Shown one piece after another: positions 37,329 through 51,878 of a DNA stretch of 64,000 bases (within the stretch, counting starts at the first letter, position 1; each line of letters starts with the position of its first letter). Position numbers and translations under genes: made by a program. The stretch spans positions 30,276,836-30,340,835 of the forward strand of contig NW_019211460.1 in assembly GCF_002443255.2 (NCBI RefSeq), read 5' to 3'. Under the pieces are notes generated by a model. That model worked only from the letters and a program-made list of their open reading frames with translations, did no database searches and was not told the DNA's origin. The stretch is from Varroa destructor. Taxonomy: Eukaryota > Arthropoda > Arachnida > Mesostigmata > Varroidae.

Positions 37329-38623
37329 GTGATTAAGCTCTGAGTCTTACACTGTTACGAAACGTCTTTGATCGCCTGCACACATCCACAGCCCTCATAC
37401 CTTCACCTAGAGATAGAGTTCGTTTGCTATAGTTCTCCATGACGCACTGACTTGCCCTCACAGACAGAATCGAATCGATTAACGTGTGAAGGCAAATGAG
37501 TTACTGTAGCTACAACGCATATACTAAATCGTTGATAATTTAGACAAAAGACCAAATATAATAAATAAAGTTGCCACTTGATTGTGATAAAAAAATCGAC
37601 AGACTTGTTTGTTGTTACAGCCAACACCGTTATCCACCATTATTATATTATTCAAACCCACTATTTTTTTGTTTATTTCTACTAAGTCGGACAACTTGTA
37701 ATGACTACATCTGCTCACACAGAGCAAAGTATAATATCCTATTTTATCTACTTAAGAATATGAATAGATAATGTTCGTACAGTTAAATCCTACGAATTGC
37801 TTGCATACTAACTACCAACTCTCCTTTACGCGGCAACATGTGTATTAATAACAATTATATAAGAAACGAAATTCGTTCGGTGTAACAGTAGTGATAATAT
37901 AGGATACAGTAAAGTGGTGAAATAGATAAAATAGACAGTCTAAATAAATGAAAAGTCTAAATACATTACATTTTCCATGCCTATTTGCGGTATACTAAGC
38001 TGTTTTTCTTTTCTTTAAACGTGTATTTACATTGTACATAGATACAGAAATGTAAATGCAGACTCGCGTTAAAATGAAAAAATACTAGAGATGATAAAGT
38101 TACAATCATTCTTACATCTAATTCAAGAAATGAATAAAACAATAAATTACGAAAAGTACAATACAATGATTAGTCACAATAATCTTGTACGCTTTACCAG
38201 TAGATAATATGTGGTAGTCTATGATTTATATATACTACTAGGATACGCTAACTATATCTATAGGAACAGTGTATGAGCAGCAGTTTGCAGCAACAGTTGT
38301 CTTGGGAAGAAACAGAAATAAATAGTAGCTCTTTCCCTGAAGGTTTGGAACGGCTGCATGTGACATTGAGCGAGCATGAGACATCGAGAATAGTACATCA
38401 AGTGGCAACAAATAGTCAACAATCGGGTATCTGAATCTCAGCATTTGAACACTGATTCGTTTGAGCTGTAATTCATGTTTATAATATAATAATACCTAAT
38501 AACCTGATAAATGTTCATGTTAAATAGACTCAAGAGGGGTGAGGCCAACCCATTTTCTACAGAGAATTGTTAAAACAAATTGGTAAAGGAAGGAATATAT
38601 TTCACAAATAGTGTTATGAACAG

Positions 38624-38643
38624 TTTTTTTTTTTTTTTTTTTT
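38624..38643. repeat. poly(T) tract, 20 bases
   Basis: Uninterrupted T20 followed by GCAAAAACG. It could be the A-tail of an old minus-strand retroposed sequence, but no target-site duplication or element body was seen. Confidence 0.9.
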
Positions 38644-41600
38644 GCAAAAACGAAACCGTCGGGTTTTCGAGTATAACTCCATGGTGTCGGAACAGTAAAG
38701 CCATTTTACATAATCACGACCCTAGCCCTATTACTGAATGAGCGTGTTGCACTTCATTTAATAACCTAAAAACGTTCAATTATTTCGAAATTGTAACAGA
38801 TCATGGTACGGTAGCTTATGGATGTGGTGCGAGACATGTCAAACAGTGTCATTTTTTCTGGGCTACTCAATTTAATTGTCTCGATACCTGATTCTGTATT
38901 CTGATACATAATATATTCATTCACCTAGATCATATACCACCGAGATCAGCACAATTTAATTTAGTTGACAAACGGTAAGTCGTTGTATCTTGGAGGCATC
39001 GACTTCGTCAGTGTAGCGTAGTACCTCAGTTTCCCTTTGAGCGCAAACCCATTAGTTTCTTTTTCTTTTACTGGGCATAAATCTTATACGAGAAGGCAGT
39101 CAGACAAAAAAATAGCTATCGTAGTTAGGTGTAGTCCAAAGAGTGTCGGGATATCGCTTTCTGTCATTTCCGTTCACTCGCTTGTTCTTTCCCTTATTTC
39201 TGTCTGGTTTACCTGCCTACTCTCACCTAAACTCGTTTTATTTTTTATATATATACGCCCACAGCAAACCTTCCAAGCACTTCCCGGCAGCAACAGCATG
39301 CTGCTGTATAGAAGCAACCCAAGTTCGAAGCGTGATCAAATGAAACTAGCATTAGTCAACTTATGCACGTACTTTCTTGATATTATTATTAATATCGTTA
39401 TTGTTCTTATCGGTGTTGCCATTAGTGTTACTTTGTTGTCAGTGTTATAGTTATAATTAGAATTTAGCAGTCGAGCCCGTAAAGCAAGTCCGGCATATTT
39501 GAACTCGGGACTGAGCAATTTTCTATGACTAATGTTTTTTTATATGTTAGTTCTCAATTATTTCTTGAGTTTACTAATCTTTTTTTCAATGTGATAGCTT
39601 TTTTTTCGCTTTCCATTGTCTCGCTGTGCCGTTTCAACGTAACACATCATCAACACACTTCGGAATAGATTTGTCCACATTTTTTAAGTTTATTTTTATT
39701 GCTTTATTTTTTTCGTAGTAATAGGATGAGCTTGCTTTGTCATGTATCGAGCAGTTGTTGAAATGTAGTTCATTTTCTCTGTGTTCCCATATTTTCGGTT
39801 GGTTTGCTGCGCTACCTTAGTTTTCCCGTTCAATTCCTTGATCTGTTTGTGTGTGCCATTCAAAAAAGGCACTTTAATTAAGGTTCGGCTTAATTAAACC
39901 AATTAACACACTTCGATATCCTTCTGCTTGCTCGTCCCGGCTGCGCTCAACAGAACACGGAATAGCATTGACTCTCTGTTTCCTACGACTGGTACCAGTT
40001 AGACACGACTTGTTCCTACACCCGTAATCGACATTTGCGGTAAAAGATGTCTTTCACTATGGGGATCATTTTCATTGTAAAAAGCGTTGCCAGCTGGGGA
40101 CGAATCGGCCGCACATGATAGCAGTAGACCCCGTGTAGCACGCTGGAACAGCCTAGTTTCGCTATGAGCCATAGAGCCTCAGTTCAGAATCTTTTACATT
40201 AATTTATGCTAGCTGAATTTCCATAATTTAGAAATTGACATCACCACTTTCTTATACTTGTGTATCTTAATCGGCATACAAAGTTATTACCCTCTTTTAA
40301 CGTTCGAACTTCATTAATTACCCTTTAGAAGCCGCAGAACGCAAGGTGGCCGCTTCGAAAATTATGACCAGGATTACTTGTAATAATATTAATTATTTAC
40401 CATTCAATTGCGACTTTTTATCATTTGTTACGAGTGTGTCTTTATGTTTCTTTGGTTTAGGTCGTAGTCGCCGAGATGAACGCATTTGTCGTTTTTGAGT
40501 AACATATTTGTGTTTCAGTTTTTTTTAGGTTATTACCATCCTCATAATAATAGTAATTATTAATATTACTGCAGTATTACTTTTTTGTTTTTTAATTATT
40601 TGTTTTCCGTCCGTAAGAACGGTTCGACTATTATTTATCACCAGAAAATTAATATATATGAAGAATAAACTAGATTAGCAGTCACGATGAATTGTATGCC
40701 AATAGTGTTCTCAGGTTTTCAGTTATCTGTAAACATTTGTCTAGAGCTTGATATTTTAATTTGTTTATTGTTGTCCTCGTCTCCTAGCTTTCATCAGATA
40801 CATCTGTGCATTTACTTTATATCTATCACCATGTAGAATGTTGTGTTCGCCGGTTTTTTTCTCCTGTCTGTGTGCAGCGCTGTTAGTAATATTGTGTATT
40901 TGTGTCTGCGTATGATACTGAAATTTTCTCTATATTATTTTTGTATCTATGCGCTAAAAGAGACCTTGCCGCTGGAGCCCATCGTTGTGTTGTTTTTACG
41001 GCCCGTACGTCGACGTTTGCGTTCCTTTCCTTCCTAGGTTGTCTCTAAACCGTTCCAAATTTCCTAAGCTATATGAATGTCAGGCGCGCACTCAGCTTCA
41101 CATGGGTTGACTATCGCTTTTGCTGCAATTAATGGTGTATTACACACCTAAATATCTTTTTTTGCGTCTGTCCCATTCTTCTGCTAACGTATCAGAATAT
41201 AATGCAGTATTACAGGTACGTACACAAGCAATGGGTAAATGTTGTTCTTTCATAACGTCTTATCATTCTGGTAGTCTGTCACTAATGGTAGAGGCAACAG
41301 TAAGCGCAAGAAGCACTGGGAGAAGTGGCAAAGGCGTATTCAATAGTTAAACCAAATAAGAAGCATAAATATAACGTTTTATGATAGCTACTAACACAGA
41401 GCGCGATAAAAAGAAAACCAAAGGAAGAACATGATTTTTTTTATATCAGCATAGCTTCGCTATGGACATTCTAAATAACATATGCCTAGGCACCCTATTT
41501 TGTTGATGAAGACTTCTACTTTTTGTTGCATACGACCCATCATGTACAACAATATTGTCTGGATTTCGCTAAAACGATGATACACCTGTGTAGGAGAATT

Positions 41601-42956
41601 TTCACTCAAGACTAATTTGAACCTTTACATTAACATAAAGCGATAATCTACCGTACAAAATATTACTCAATAAAATAGGAAACCATGTTAACTAATGACT
41701 TTAAGATAAATTCATTATTTGATAATAATCATTACAACTATGTTTACGATGACAACGGTAGCTATATCCATACCATTCAGCGATATCATTCCATTCAAGT
41801 CCATCATAAATGCGTGTCTTGTTTCCTAATATCCGCAAGAGTAACTATTTGTTGTGTCTGTCGACTTCTCCGGTCTTTTTTTTGTCTTGTTTCGTCTGTG
41901 TTAGCCGAGTTTGCTTAAACAACTGCACAACTAAAAATTTGCCTGTATTCTCGGACCCCAAAATCGGCTCCAGTCGGCGTGCTAGAGTCTCGTTCAGATC
42001 GCGCGAATCATCTTATCTTACCTCAATCATCACTAAACATTCTTCCCCTCGATTTGCCTTTCTTTGCAATCGAGGAAAATGTTTCTTTTCTTCTTTCCTT
42101 CCAACACGATACCGCGCATGGCCCTGTAGCATCGAGGACGTGCCAGGGACGCAGCGCGAGCGCATATGCCTTATCGTTCACCATTTTCCTCTATGTTCAC
42201 CTCTTACACCAATACATTCGCACATCTTGCCAGGTAAATCCGTCTCCTCCTTCTATTTCCTAGACAATCATCGTTATCATCATCACTGCATAATAATAAT
42301 AATGGTAATTCTATAATAGATCTACCAGTGGGCCGATAATCATTCAGCTTTATCTCTTGCCACGATCGTTTTTGTATTTTGCCGTCAAGCAGCATCTGTA
42401 TTGCGGCCGCGCACAACAGATTTACACAAAAGCGTTAACCAACATGAAGCGAACATATTTTGCCATCCCATACGTCAAACAGCAGCTAACATGCACACGC
42501 GCACACACTCACACACCCGATTAATCTTTGCTGATATTGCGACTGGCTTTGAAAAAATGCTGATTTTCGGCCTTTTCCCATGTTGCTGTTGTTATTGTTG
42601 GTATATTATTAGTATTGTTATTATGATAATTATATTATTACATTGATTACCAAAATGGTTCGTTCGCCTGTGCTCAATGTTTCGTCGTTAACGGAAACTG
42701 CTGCTACTACCGACGACACCAACGACATTCGAAGCGAAAGAAGCCATCCTGAATGTCGCTGTCATCGACATTCACTATGACACCGCCAGTCATCAATGAG
42801 TCACGATGACCGCCAAGCCGTACATGACTGTACTGCATCTCACACAGATACCACATGAACAGCTCAAAGCTCAGCTTGGTCCGGCTATTATTCTCTTTTA
42901 CTGACTATACGTTACAGACACGGCAGGTCAAAAAATGGTCTAGACTAGCCTTGAGG

Positions 42957-45900
42957 TTAAAATCTTGGCTGATGGAAGAAGACTTTGCCGCTGAGGCAGC
43001 CAGTCACAAGAAGGTGCTGAGTTGGTGAGAATTTCGAGCTGACAACGTAACTCTTGTGGTCACCAATGTTCGAGATCTCGGCTAGGCGGCGCGGCCGACG
43101 CGGCACGCAATCAGCGAGCTCTGAGCAACGTTCATCAAATGCAAAAAGGCGTACGCCGTAATGGTATGGACTGCAAATCACACGGCCGTCTGGGCTGAAA
43201 CACATCTCTTTGATAAATCCACGCCCTACGTTGGGCTCCTCGAGGTAGTAGAGCAGCCGCGGTATGTCCTGTTTCGCCGCTGGAGATCCTTCTGACCAGC
43301 CAGGGGATGTCGGGGCTCGCTCACGCATCGATCCGAGATCCCGATGCGCAACAAGGTACACACGATCATTACTCCGCTGCTGCGATATCAAAAGGGGAAT
43401 TTCGCGCATTCGAGGATTTCGTACCTCGACGCGGGGTTCTCCTCCGCCTTGCGTTGACACTTCAAAGATGCGGACCCCGTCCAAACTGCTGCCATCTTCT
43501 GAGTCGGAGCTGTCCATCTACCGAACAAAGGAAATAAACAATACGTTTTTATTGACACAAAATGCGAATAGTTTTAATTAGTCGTATCCATGTTTGGCTG
43601 AACTGTTGAATTTTGCTGTGCAATGCTTTATAGGTTCCGAACGTGCACGACATTTAAACACGTCCGTACTGTGTGAAATCTTGTCCATTGCTTGTCGATG
43701 GCAATATAATGCTTGATTTATATTGTTTCCGTCTCTTCAACCTCAGGAGTGTCTTTAAAGCGTACCTGTCCAACAGAGTTAATGACCCGAACATTTTCTC
43801 TTCCGTGACCACCATTACCACTGCCATTGTTTCCGTTGTTCGATTCGCTCGTATCGACATTGACTACCTGGCGAATCTGCACCTGCACTTGATTATGCGG
43901 CCCCAGCTGTTGGTGTATCTGATAGTCGCGACCCCTATGAGCGTGTGCCCTGGAACTAGTATTCCGCCAATTCTCAATACGGACCCGTAATCGGCCGAAG
44001 TCATAATTGCCTTCGTCTTCATCGGTATCCATATCCTGTGAACAAGAGATAAAATGTGAATACCACGAAACTAATCACTAACATGCTCTACTTGCAGATG
44101 CTATAAATACACGCGGACGTATCGGTGCATCTTAGAAGTGGATCTTAAAACCGTTTCGGTGGAACATATCATTCCGCCGGGTTTTAATAGGCTCGGTACT
44201 AATCATCGGAGTATACTACATTATGGACACGTAGCACGTATCTGTCTGTAAAGACTGCGCAAAATGACGCACAACTTGTCTACTATTGTCATTTTTGCAA
44301 ATTGGCACGTGTTTGTCATTACTGCTTATCTATTATAGCACAGTGCAAAATAAACATTTTCGGGTAGCTTCAATGCAATATTCCATCTTTATATGTAGAA
44401 TATCTTTACATGACAAAGTCATACATATATTTTATTATACAAAATAAAAAAATTATTCGTGTCGTCATCAACATCAGTCTATGTGCGGCTCCCACCATTG
44501 CACATGTTGCTAAAACTAATCTTACGGAAACATACCACTTCAACTGTGTGCTCCTGGTGTCCCAGAAACAGGCTTTTTGCATTATTTCTCAAATTGCAAT
44601 CGCATGTATTAACAGAGATCGGAAACCGCATCAGCGCCAAACCGAAGAAACCACACGGGCACACAAAAGCGGCAAACGAAAAAAAAACGCGCTCGCCCCA
44701 AGGTTGTTGGTCGTCACAGACGCGACAGCCAACATAGCCGCTGATGAGAGCGCCTTCCGTACCTTCCCACTCATCTGGGGCATAGCCACTTTGTCCTTGT
44801 CATCGTCGTCAATATTACCGTCATCAAGATCACAGTCATCATTTCAGCAGAGATATCCCCAGCAGCACAGATACGTCAGCAGCAGTGCAATGCGGCGGCC
44901 GTGATGGCGGTAGTATGCGCCATTGAGCAACGTATCTGCAATCCAACCTTCTCTGCCGGGTAAACTGCCGCCGAATGTCAAGGCTATTTTATCTATCAAC
45001 AGCAGCAGCCGTCGCACCACCGACAAGCCGCTACTGCTGCGTTGGCTTTTAGAATATATAGATGTCAGCGTAGACGACATATATATTAAACACGATACAC
45101 TGTCGACGCCACCTCGCACTGCTATGGCGCAACGTAGTGCGACCGCTGCCATGGCCGCGGCGACTGACCGCTCTGAGCGGCCGAACGTCCACACTGTCGT
45201 CATAAAAGCAGCCCTAACAAGGTCCTTGAGTTAGGCGATTTTTATAATTGAGTAGTCGCAGTGACATCAGCAGCAGCGATTCGATAGCGCCTGCATAAGG
45301 GATGATGTTGCTGGTGTGAAATGACCTGTTATGAGGTCGCGATACGTGGGTTCAGCGATTAAGAGGCGTTTCGCAGATGAAATTTTTAAAAGAAATTATG
45401 GCTAAACTTAACATAGTAACATATTTCGTTTCTTACCTACGTTTGATCGAACGATGTGGCTGTAGAACGATACGAAGATCGTCTGGTCAAAGAAAGTCAC
45501 GCGAAAAAGATTGATATGTTACGTGACCTTAGAGAAGTATCATGCTTACTTCGCTAAATAGTAATACGTAACCGTAGATGTACTAAGGATACTTACTGTG
45601 TTATAGGCTCCAAACCGAACCTGTTGATAGAGACTCATGCCGTACATCTCAACCAAACCCGACGGACCCATGGGCAACCTTGACGCCATATCGGGGCTTA
45701 AGTCCAGGCGCGACTTCTTTCGGATAATAGGCTCATCGAAATCGTCCGCGTCCGATCGATCCAGACCCTGAATGTCGTGGACACATGTCCACTACAATCA
45801 AAAAACAGTAACAGGGCGCGCAATGAAATCTCTTATTAAAATCTAAAGAATTGCCACTACGCTATATTAGGCTAGAAGACAATATACAAAAATCAAACAC

Positions 45901-48143
45901 GTATTATCGCTGTTTTATTTAGCATTATTTAGCGATAGAAGATGTAGCACATACATACATCAATAAAAAAATGAATAACAATTTACCCATTCTATCCATT
46001 ACCACAGGTATTCTACTAGCCCTGCTGTTATATTAATTACACGTAGATGGGGAAGTGCTACTGAGCAAACATGATATAATCACGTCTATACGTCATGGTT
46101 GGCGTTACGAGGCAACCCGCACCAAACAATTATTCACTCCACCAAGTTGAAAAGTAAAGCAGTTACGATGGTGATGGCAACAACCAGGTGGAATAGAAAT
46201 ATCTTCCCTTCTTCCAAATAATGATACAGTGAAGATATATCAGATATACAGTCACCAAAGACCGGTTAAATTTATCAACTGTAGTTGTTGGCATTTGACA
46301 AAATAACAAATCGAGTTTCCGTAAAACCTCGCAATTTTTGTCTTCTAACGGGCACTCTATCGCCAATGGTTTGTTAATAATTTGAATTTGTAAATAATGG
46401 GAATAATAATTTATGTAATAATAATTTATATAATAAGTATTATAATTTAGTAGATATGAGTAAAATTCTGTAGCAAGTTATGGTTGTAGTCAACCGTAAC
46501 TCAACACCTAAGTTGTTCAGGAGGCAATGGCAGCCGTAGCACAACGATGAGGTGACAATTTCAGCTTTAGAGTTTTGTGAATGTTATTGCTACCGCAGCT
46601 GCCACCTTCGTTATAATTGTCAGGGCGACGCTGCAGAAAATACTGAAATAGCAGCAGCACCAAACAACACCTCCAGCAGCAATAAAAGCTACAGCATACC
46701 CGCCGCTGCTGCAAGGGCATCCATCACAGCCCCCAGCCGTTTGGCTTGTACAACTGTGGTATAGCGGGCGCGAATGGGATCCGACTTGGATGACTTGGTC
46801 ACGCTATTGGTTGTTGTTGCTGTTGATGGGGTCTGCCTGATACTGACGATGCCGCTGCCGCTGCTTTTGCTGTTGCGCCGCGCGCCATGTTCCACAAGCA
46901 CGGCAATGCTGGTGCTACAACAGCAATCGCAGTAACAACGCCAACAACAATGGTAAAGACAACAAGTCACTGACTAGCAAGCACTTCAGCAAGGTCACAT
47001 GGCTTCCTGCTTCTTTATACTGTAGTGCTACACTGGCAATGGGGTCTATGCTTACGCTTGCTGGCCGCCAGTCGCTAAAGCCAGGGCCACGATTGGTTGT
47101 CGGCGGTATCGCTTGCTTAACTAATCGCCTCGTGTCTCTATTTGTAGGCGCTGCCTATAAAAATGAACAAATCACCGATATATTATAATATAATCCGCAA
47201 TAGTCATGCTAATGCTGCGACCATCATATTGGTTTGCCGAAAAAGCAATAACCGTTTTTCTAGATAGATCATTTTAAACTCACACGTCTCAGGTAATCTG
47301 AATCACGTTATCGAAGCAAACGGGCCAAAGATGGTTCTATCTCTTTCGTTCTAGTTTCTATGTATCTATCTGCCAATCACGGAAAAAGTTGATGAACTTA
47401 TGACGAAAGCTGAGCAAGGCTAACATGTGAGTAACCACAGTATCACCAAAAAACTAAACACCCACCGCTAAGGAGCTTTAAATTATTTGAAGAAAGCTAA
47501 GTAAAAAAAAAGGTCGATATTTGACTGCTACACGAACAGACGCAAAAACAGTTAGTTGATCGTATTCCTATCTGTGAAACTACAGAAACGCCGTGAAATC
47601 GAAAAATTATTAAGGCAATGTATTAGGTGCTATGAAAAGTGAATCACATACTACAATAAGGTGCAAATTAAAAAAAAAAACGTCCTCTGCAATCTGTGGC
47701 AAAATCCAAACTGCAATGCTATGTTTTTTAGAAAGGAATCTGACATTATGAGTTGTTGCTGTCTAATAAAACAAGTGATTCGAACTAATAAGTAAAAAGT
47801 TACATGACATAGACCACGTGCATGTTGAGTTACCCGGCAAAACTCCGATAGCTTGAACAAGAAATTTTAATTCATCTTCCTTCTAGCCCGAAACTTGCAC
47901 CATCAGACTGACATTTATCTTAGCCTCTGCAAAACTATTTTAATGGTGCAAATTTAGTTTTAATGGACGGATGCAAAACTTACCCGTCACAATGTTTTAC
48001 TCAAAAATCGCAAAGTCCTACAGTGAAGGGATTATGGTGTTATAAGAAAAATGGCAAAAGGTCAGCGATCAAAATAGTAAATATATAGTTTCATCATCTC
48101 TCTCTACCCTTTCGCTCTATATATATATATATATATATAGAGC

Positions 48144-48190
<47 letters not shown>

Positions 48191-51100
48191 GGCAGGAAAT
48201 CAGTTCTACCACATAGGCATAGTGTAGACTCAGTAACTGGTTACACGCAACAAAGACAATCCGTATATTATTAAAGGGCCTGTCTGTATTTGGTCCACAG
48301 TTCAAAGCGCATCCTGTCCGCCATACCGCTGTAAGAGTCATTGCTTTCTACTATCAATTCATGATTTAAAAGTAAAGACCTATCGATCTAGACTGCTCAT
48401 GCTAAACCATGGCCTACTTGGACAAATATTCTAAAACCCAATTGAAAGTGCATCCATCCACCACACCACAGGTTATTTTTAGCGTAGGCAATTTCAGTTA
48501 AATTCCAAATTGGTCTTCACTAGATTTACAACATGTTTATATTTACACTACACGTCGGTTCTTATCTCGATCTTCCATATCCACATATACGGCTTTTTGA
48601 AAGAGGCAACATCATTAGGTGAACAAGTAGAGACATAGAATTATCATGTCATACCTTTTTGTACAAAAACACTTTTAGCACGACCGCAACGGCCGATAGC
48701 ATGTATCTGCTTCTCACGTAGTCGACAGCAATCGCTGTGCAAACAGTACGCACATGCAACGCCATCTTATCGGACTTGTCCATGCGGTTCACTAGGTTTA
48801 TCACTGGGATTTGCTATTTTTCTGGCTCTTCCCCGGTTTCCCTGGTTTCCCCACAAACGCACTTTTATACGTGCGCAGTCATTCGTAGACCATAACTCTA
48901 TTAAGAATCGGTCCATGTGTAGCATATAGTGTTACTTTGCCACTTTTCTGATGGCATGGTGATAAACAGCAGCGCGTCTGGATGCACGAGCCGTTGCTCG
49001 TTTGATAAAGATAACCTGTTTCCGTAGTCAAGGCGTCATACGCTTTTAATGGACAAAAACGTACGACAGACAAGGATGTACGGCAGACAAGGATTACATG
49101 ATAAGTCTATCCACAAGAATTCTTACTGAATTTTTCATTCCTCCTACGATCCTTCGGGACGTAGCGCAAGAGGAAATTACGTTAGCTTAGTTACAGTCTG
49201 CGGTCGCTACCACTGACATCGTAGCCAGCGTTGAGCAGCCAGCAAATCACAGAACTGCAACAGCAGCGCCGTCAGAAGCAGCTCTTAACTTGTTCATTCC
49301 TTTACCCCCTCTATTTCATCTTGTTGCTATCGATTATAACAATAAAGATGATTATGCTACTTCTGTTGCTGATGATATCCCTGACGTATTGTTGTCGTTT
49401 TCTATCTGAAAAAGTACTGGTTTTTCCAATTCCTTCCTTAAGTGCCGCTGTAGTATTGCGTCGAAAATCTAGTATTAGGTGCAGGCGCACGCACGGCCTT
49501 TTCCTCCCGTCCTGGTTCCCCCTAAAGGCGTTTGGGTATCGTAGACGAGGTTAACCATCGTTCGACCTCTTGCTCTATAAATCTTAGCCGCAATCGTGAT
49601 CGCTGTCTCTGTCGATGATTTTTCTTTTGCCAAACGGCAAAAGTCTGTGCGACCTAAGCCAGCGTATATACCGTCGGTGCGCCTGTCCGAAGCGACAGAA
49701 ACGCTCCCCAAAGATGAACATCTTAGTTTGACGCACACATGGTACGCGGCACGCAAACACTGGCAGATGTTGGTGCTACGGCTATTTTTGCGATGCTTTT
49801 CTGTAAGCTTAAGTTTGCTTGCCTCGTTGTTGGAGGGTCTACTTATAAGATCGTACCAGTGCAATTCCTTAATAAGAAATACATAGGGAGAGAGAGACTG
49901 ACACGCTGACGCAGATGGCCAGACACGCTGTAAGTCAGACGGCATGAGCGGTTCATCAGTTTGAAAAGAACAGGAACTTCTTTGCTCGTCATAAGCAAAG
50001 GCGCTAGCGAGCCAAATTATGGTAGATTTACTTGTGTTTGTTTGAACGCCGCGGGTGCTGCTGCTGGCAAGGTTAAGGCTAAATGTTATGTCGGTGTTTG
50101 CTAAACCGCGAAAGAACGAAAAGAAATATTTTTTGTACTGTAGGCTTTTATTGAAAAATATAATAACTTTATGTCTTAATTCTACTCTTGCTGTAATAAT
50201 TATTCCTCTTATTAGTATGCCCTAAGGATAATGATGTCATGTCAGAGCAGAGGGACACGCGATAGTACGACCATAATACGATAATAATAAATACCTATCT
50301 TACTCAAGGCGCTGCTCATGCATAATACAGCAGTTAAATTTCGTAAAAGAACGCTGACGAGCTTACCTCTCCTTTCTCTTCAAAGTTGGTGTTCCTCGAT
50401 AAAACGCTCCATCCATGAGGGTGAACCTGGAGCGAAGAGATCACTTGAGCAGTATCACCAACGGGAAAGTCCGAGATCATTTCCACACGATTCCGCGAAG
50501 CGGTGAAGAACTTTTCCCAGTCGAGGATAGGATTCGAGAACCCCGACTGCTCGCGCTGATGCATACGAAAGAGGTCCGGCTAAATAAAATGAGCCGAAAA
50601 CACAGTATGAACCACAGTTGATTAGCCTAATGATCACTGAAGATTGCGACAGTGCAAACACGACGAAAAAGCTTAACTCCACCACTCTCGCAAGTTAAAT
50701 AAAAAGTTTGCAGTTTAATTAATAATTAACACGTTTCAATGAGTCAATAGATTAGGAGTGTTACAAAAACCTTGAAAATATTAAAAGAGCGCGAAACTAC
50801 TCAAAGTAGTTATTCTTGCAAATTTGATTTGACGATTTTAACTTGTCTTCTTACCCGAAACTCGCTGAGGTCTTCTTTGAGGGTATTGAGATCAAGGTCA
50901 TGCACGACCATGAGATATCCCTGAGTCGTACACAAGACCATCTTGCTCTCGTCAGGGGTAAGGCGCATACGCATCAAGCCAGATTGGTATAACACACGAT
51001 TTTCCGTAGCATTGTATCGCTCGCCGAGTTGATTGATGTGCCATTTTTGAATATTACCATCAAAGCCTGACGTGACAAGTAAACCATCCTTCTTCGAATA

Positions 51101-51878
51101 TTCGATATTTTTCACCCAACCCGCATGGCCACTTAACTCGCTCACGTGTTCACGTAAACTGCGTACGTCCCAGAGTTTTACTTTCGTGTCGTCTGAACAA
51201 GACGCGACCACCTGTAATGTTGGGTATAAATCCAACAGAAAAATAAAAGGTATTTCTCTTATGATATACTTATACGTGGTAGTAGCACAGTCATTACTTC
51301 TACACTAATAAAAACTTAACGTAGACAAGTCCACTCGAATTCTTTCACAACCATTAATCGAATCCCTGTTATATTCCAAGTAATCAATGAGAAAGCGGTT
51401 TTGAAATTCGACCAAACTATACGTAGGCGCAAAAAACACATCTTCTTACTCTGCTATCGAGGAATCGCACATAGTTGACACAGTCGAGATGGGCATCGGC
51501 TACAGTGTGAACAAGTTTGTGCGAGAGCGGATCGAGCACGAGAATTCGACGCCGTTCGGTGGCCGCCACGAGTGTGCGTCCATCATCAGAGAACGATAGA
51601 TTGAAGATACCACCATGGGGTGTCTGTTCATCGTTCGGGAATACGTCATCCGACGGCCGAATATTGTCGTAAATTCGACGCAACGCCGTTCCCGGTGGTT
51701 CTTTATGTTTGAGCCCGAGTTGACGCGCATGAAGACGTTGACACCAGGTCTGCGGAACGAGTGGTCGACGCACATAGTTAACAGCATCCGAGTGCCTCTT
51801 GACTACGTTGGAGGCCGCAGCGCTGCTGACGCAAACCGAGCCGCCATCGGCACTGATTCCACGACCCCCAGTCAACAT
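42957..51878 (-). CDS. DCAF10: DCAF10-like WD40 protein (CUL4-DDB1 substrate receptor)
   Basis: Six coding exons, 51450-51878, 50855-51211, 50367-50579, 45597-45791, 43766-44035 and 42957-43517, all join in phase 0 into 674 residues; human DCAF10 is about 560. WD40 repeats are recognisable from IFNLSFSDDGRTLVAATERR near 93-112, through HLDCVNYVRFLDSR, SCSDDTKVKLWDVRSL at 147-162 and YSKKDGLLVTSGFDGNIQKW, to the C-terminal VGRGFIKEMCFSPDGRVICS and KFSPTQHLLVTGCLSGKVFF. The WDVR at 157-160 fits the WDxR motif that DCAF proteins use to bind DDB1. The family has a variable insert between the early repeats and the ISSLQVHPHGW block; here the low-complexity material lies after that block, in the 45.6 and 43.8 kb exons, with an acidic MDTDEDEG stretch and an asparagine/glycine run. 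The assigned ATG directly follows the acceptor, so an upstream exon, coding or not, is likely. The 45,792-50,366 intron is 4.6 kb. Confidence 0.92.
45792..50366 (-). other. 4.6 kb intron of the DCAF10-like gene
   Basis: The intron is bounded by a GTAAGC donor and a TGATTGTAG acceptor. It holds CAG/CTG-rich DNA near 46,510-46,960, a compound TA/AG microsatellite at 48,119-48,188 and a 156-codon minus-strand frame at 49475-49945 with no coding support. The flanking exons read straight across it (EEKGE to WTCVHD), so no further exon of this gene is needed. Confidence 0.8.
48119..48188. repeat. compound (TA)n-(AG)n microsatellite
   Basis: About ten TA dinucleotides are followed, after GAGC, by about twenty-two AG dinucleotides, inside the large DCAF10 intron. 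A CTCTCTC stretch just to the left could pair with the AG run in single strands. Confidence 0.96.

Larger units (their letters stand above)
36875..42956. other. intergenic DNA with microsatellites, DCAF10 3' flank
   Basis: No supported gene. Frames of 137 codons at 39037-39450 and 168 codons at 41810-42316 (plus strand) are hydrophobic or serine-rich translations of pyrimidine-rich DNA, without splice signals or recognisable domains. Poly-T and AT microsatellites are present. The 3' UTR of the DCAF10-like gene must lie in the last few hundred bases. Confidence 0.5.

Noticed and set aside
39037..39450. 137-codon hydrophobic plus-strand frame
   Set aside because: The hydrophobicity comes from T-rich DNA; no start context, splice sites or domain support.
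41810..42316. 168-codon plus-strand frame
   Set aside because: Translation of pyrimidine-rich DNA ending in a His/Ile run from CAT/ATA repeats; overlapping frames are also open and no family is recognised.
44410..44904. 164-codon plus-strand frame between DCAF10 exons
   Set aside because: Lies antisense in a DCAF10 intron, is partly simple triplet sequence, and overlaps two other open frames.
49475..49945. 156-codon minus-strand frame in the large DCAF10 intron
   Set aside because: The flanking exons read across the intron without it; there is no splice junction of matching phase and no recognised domain, and an antisense frame of 96 codons is equally open.
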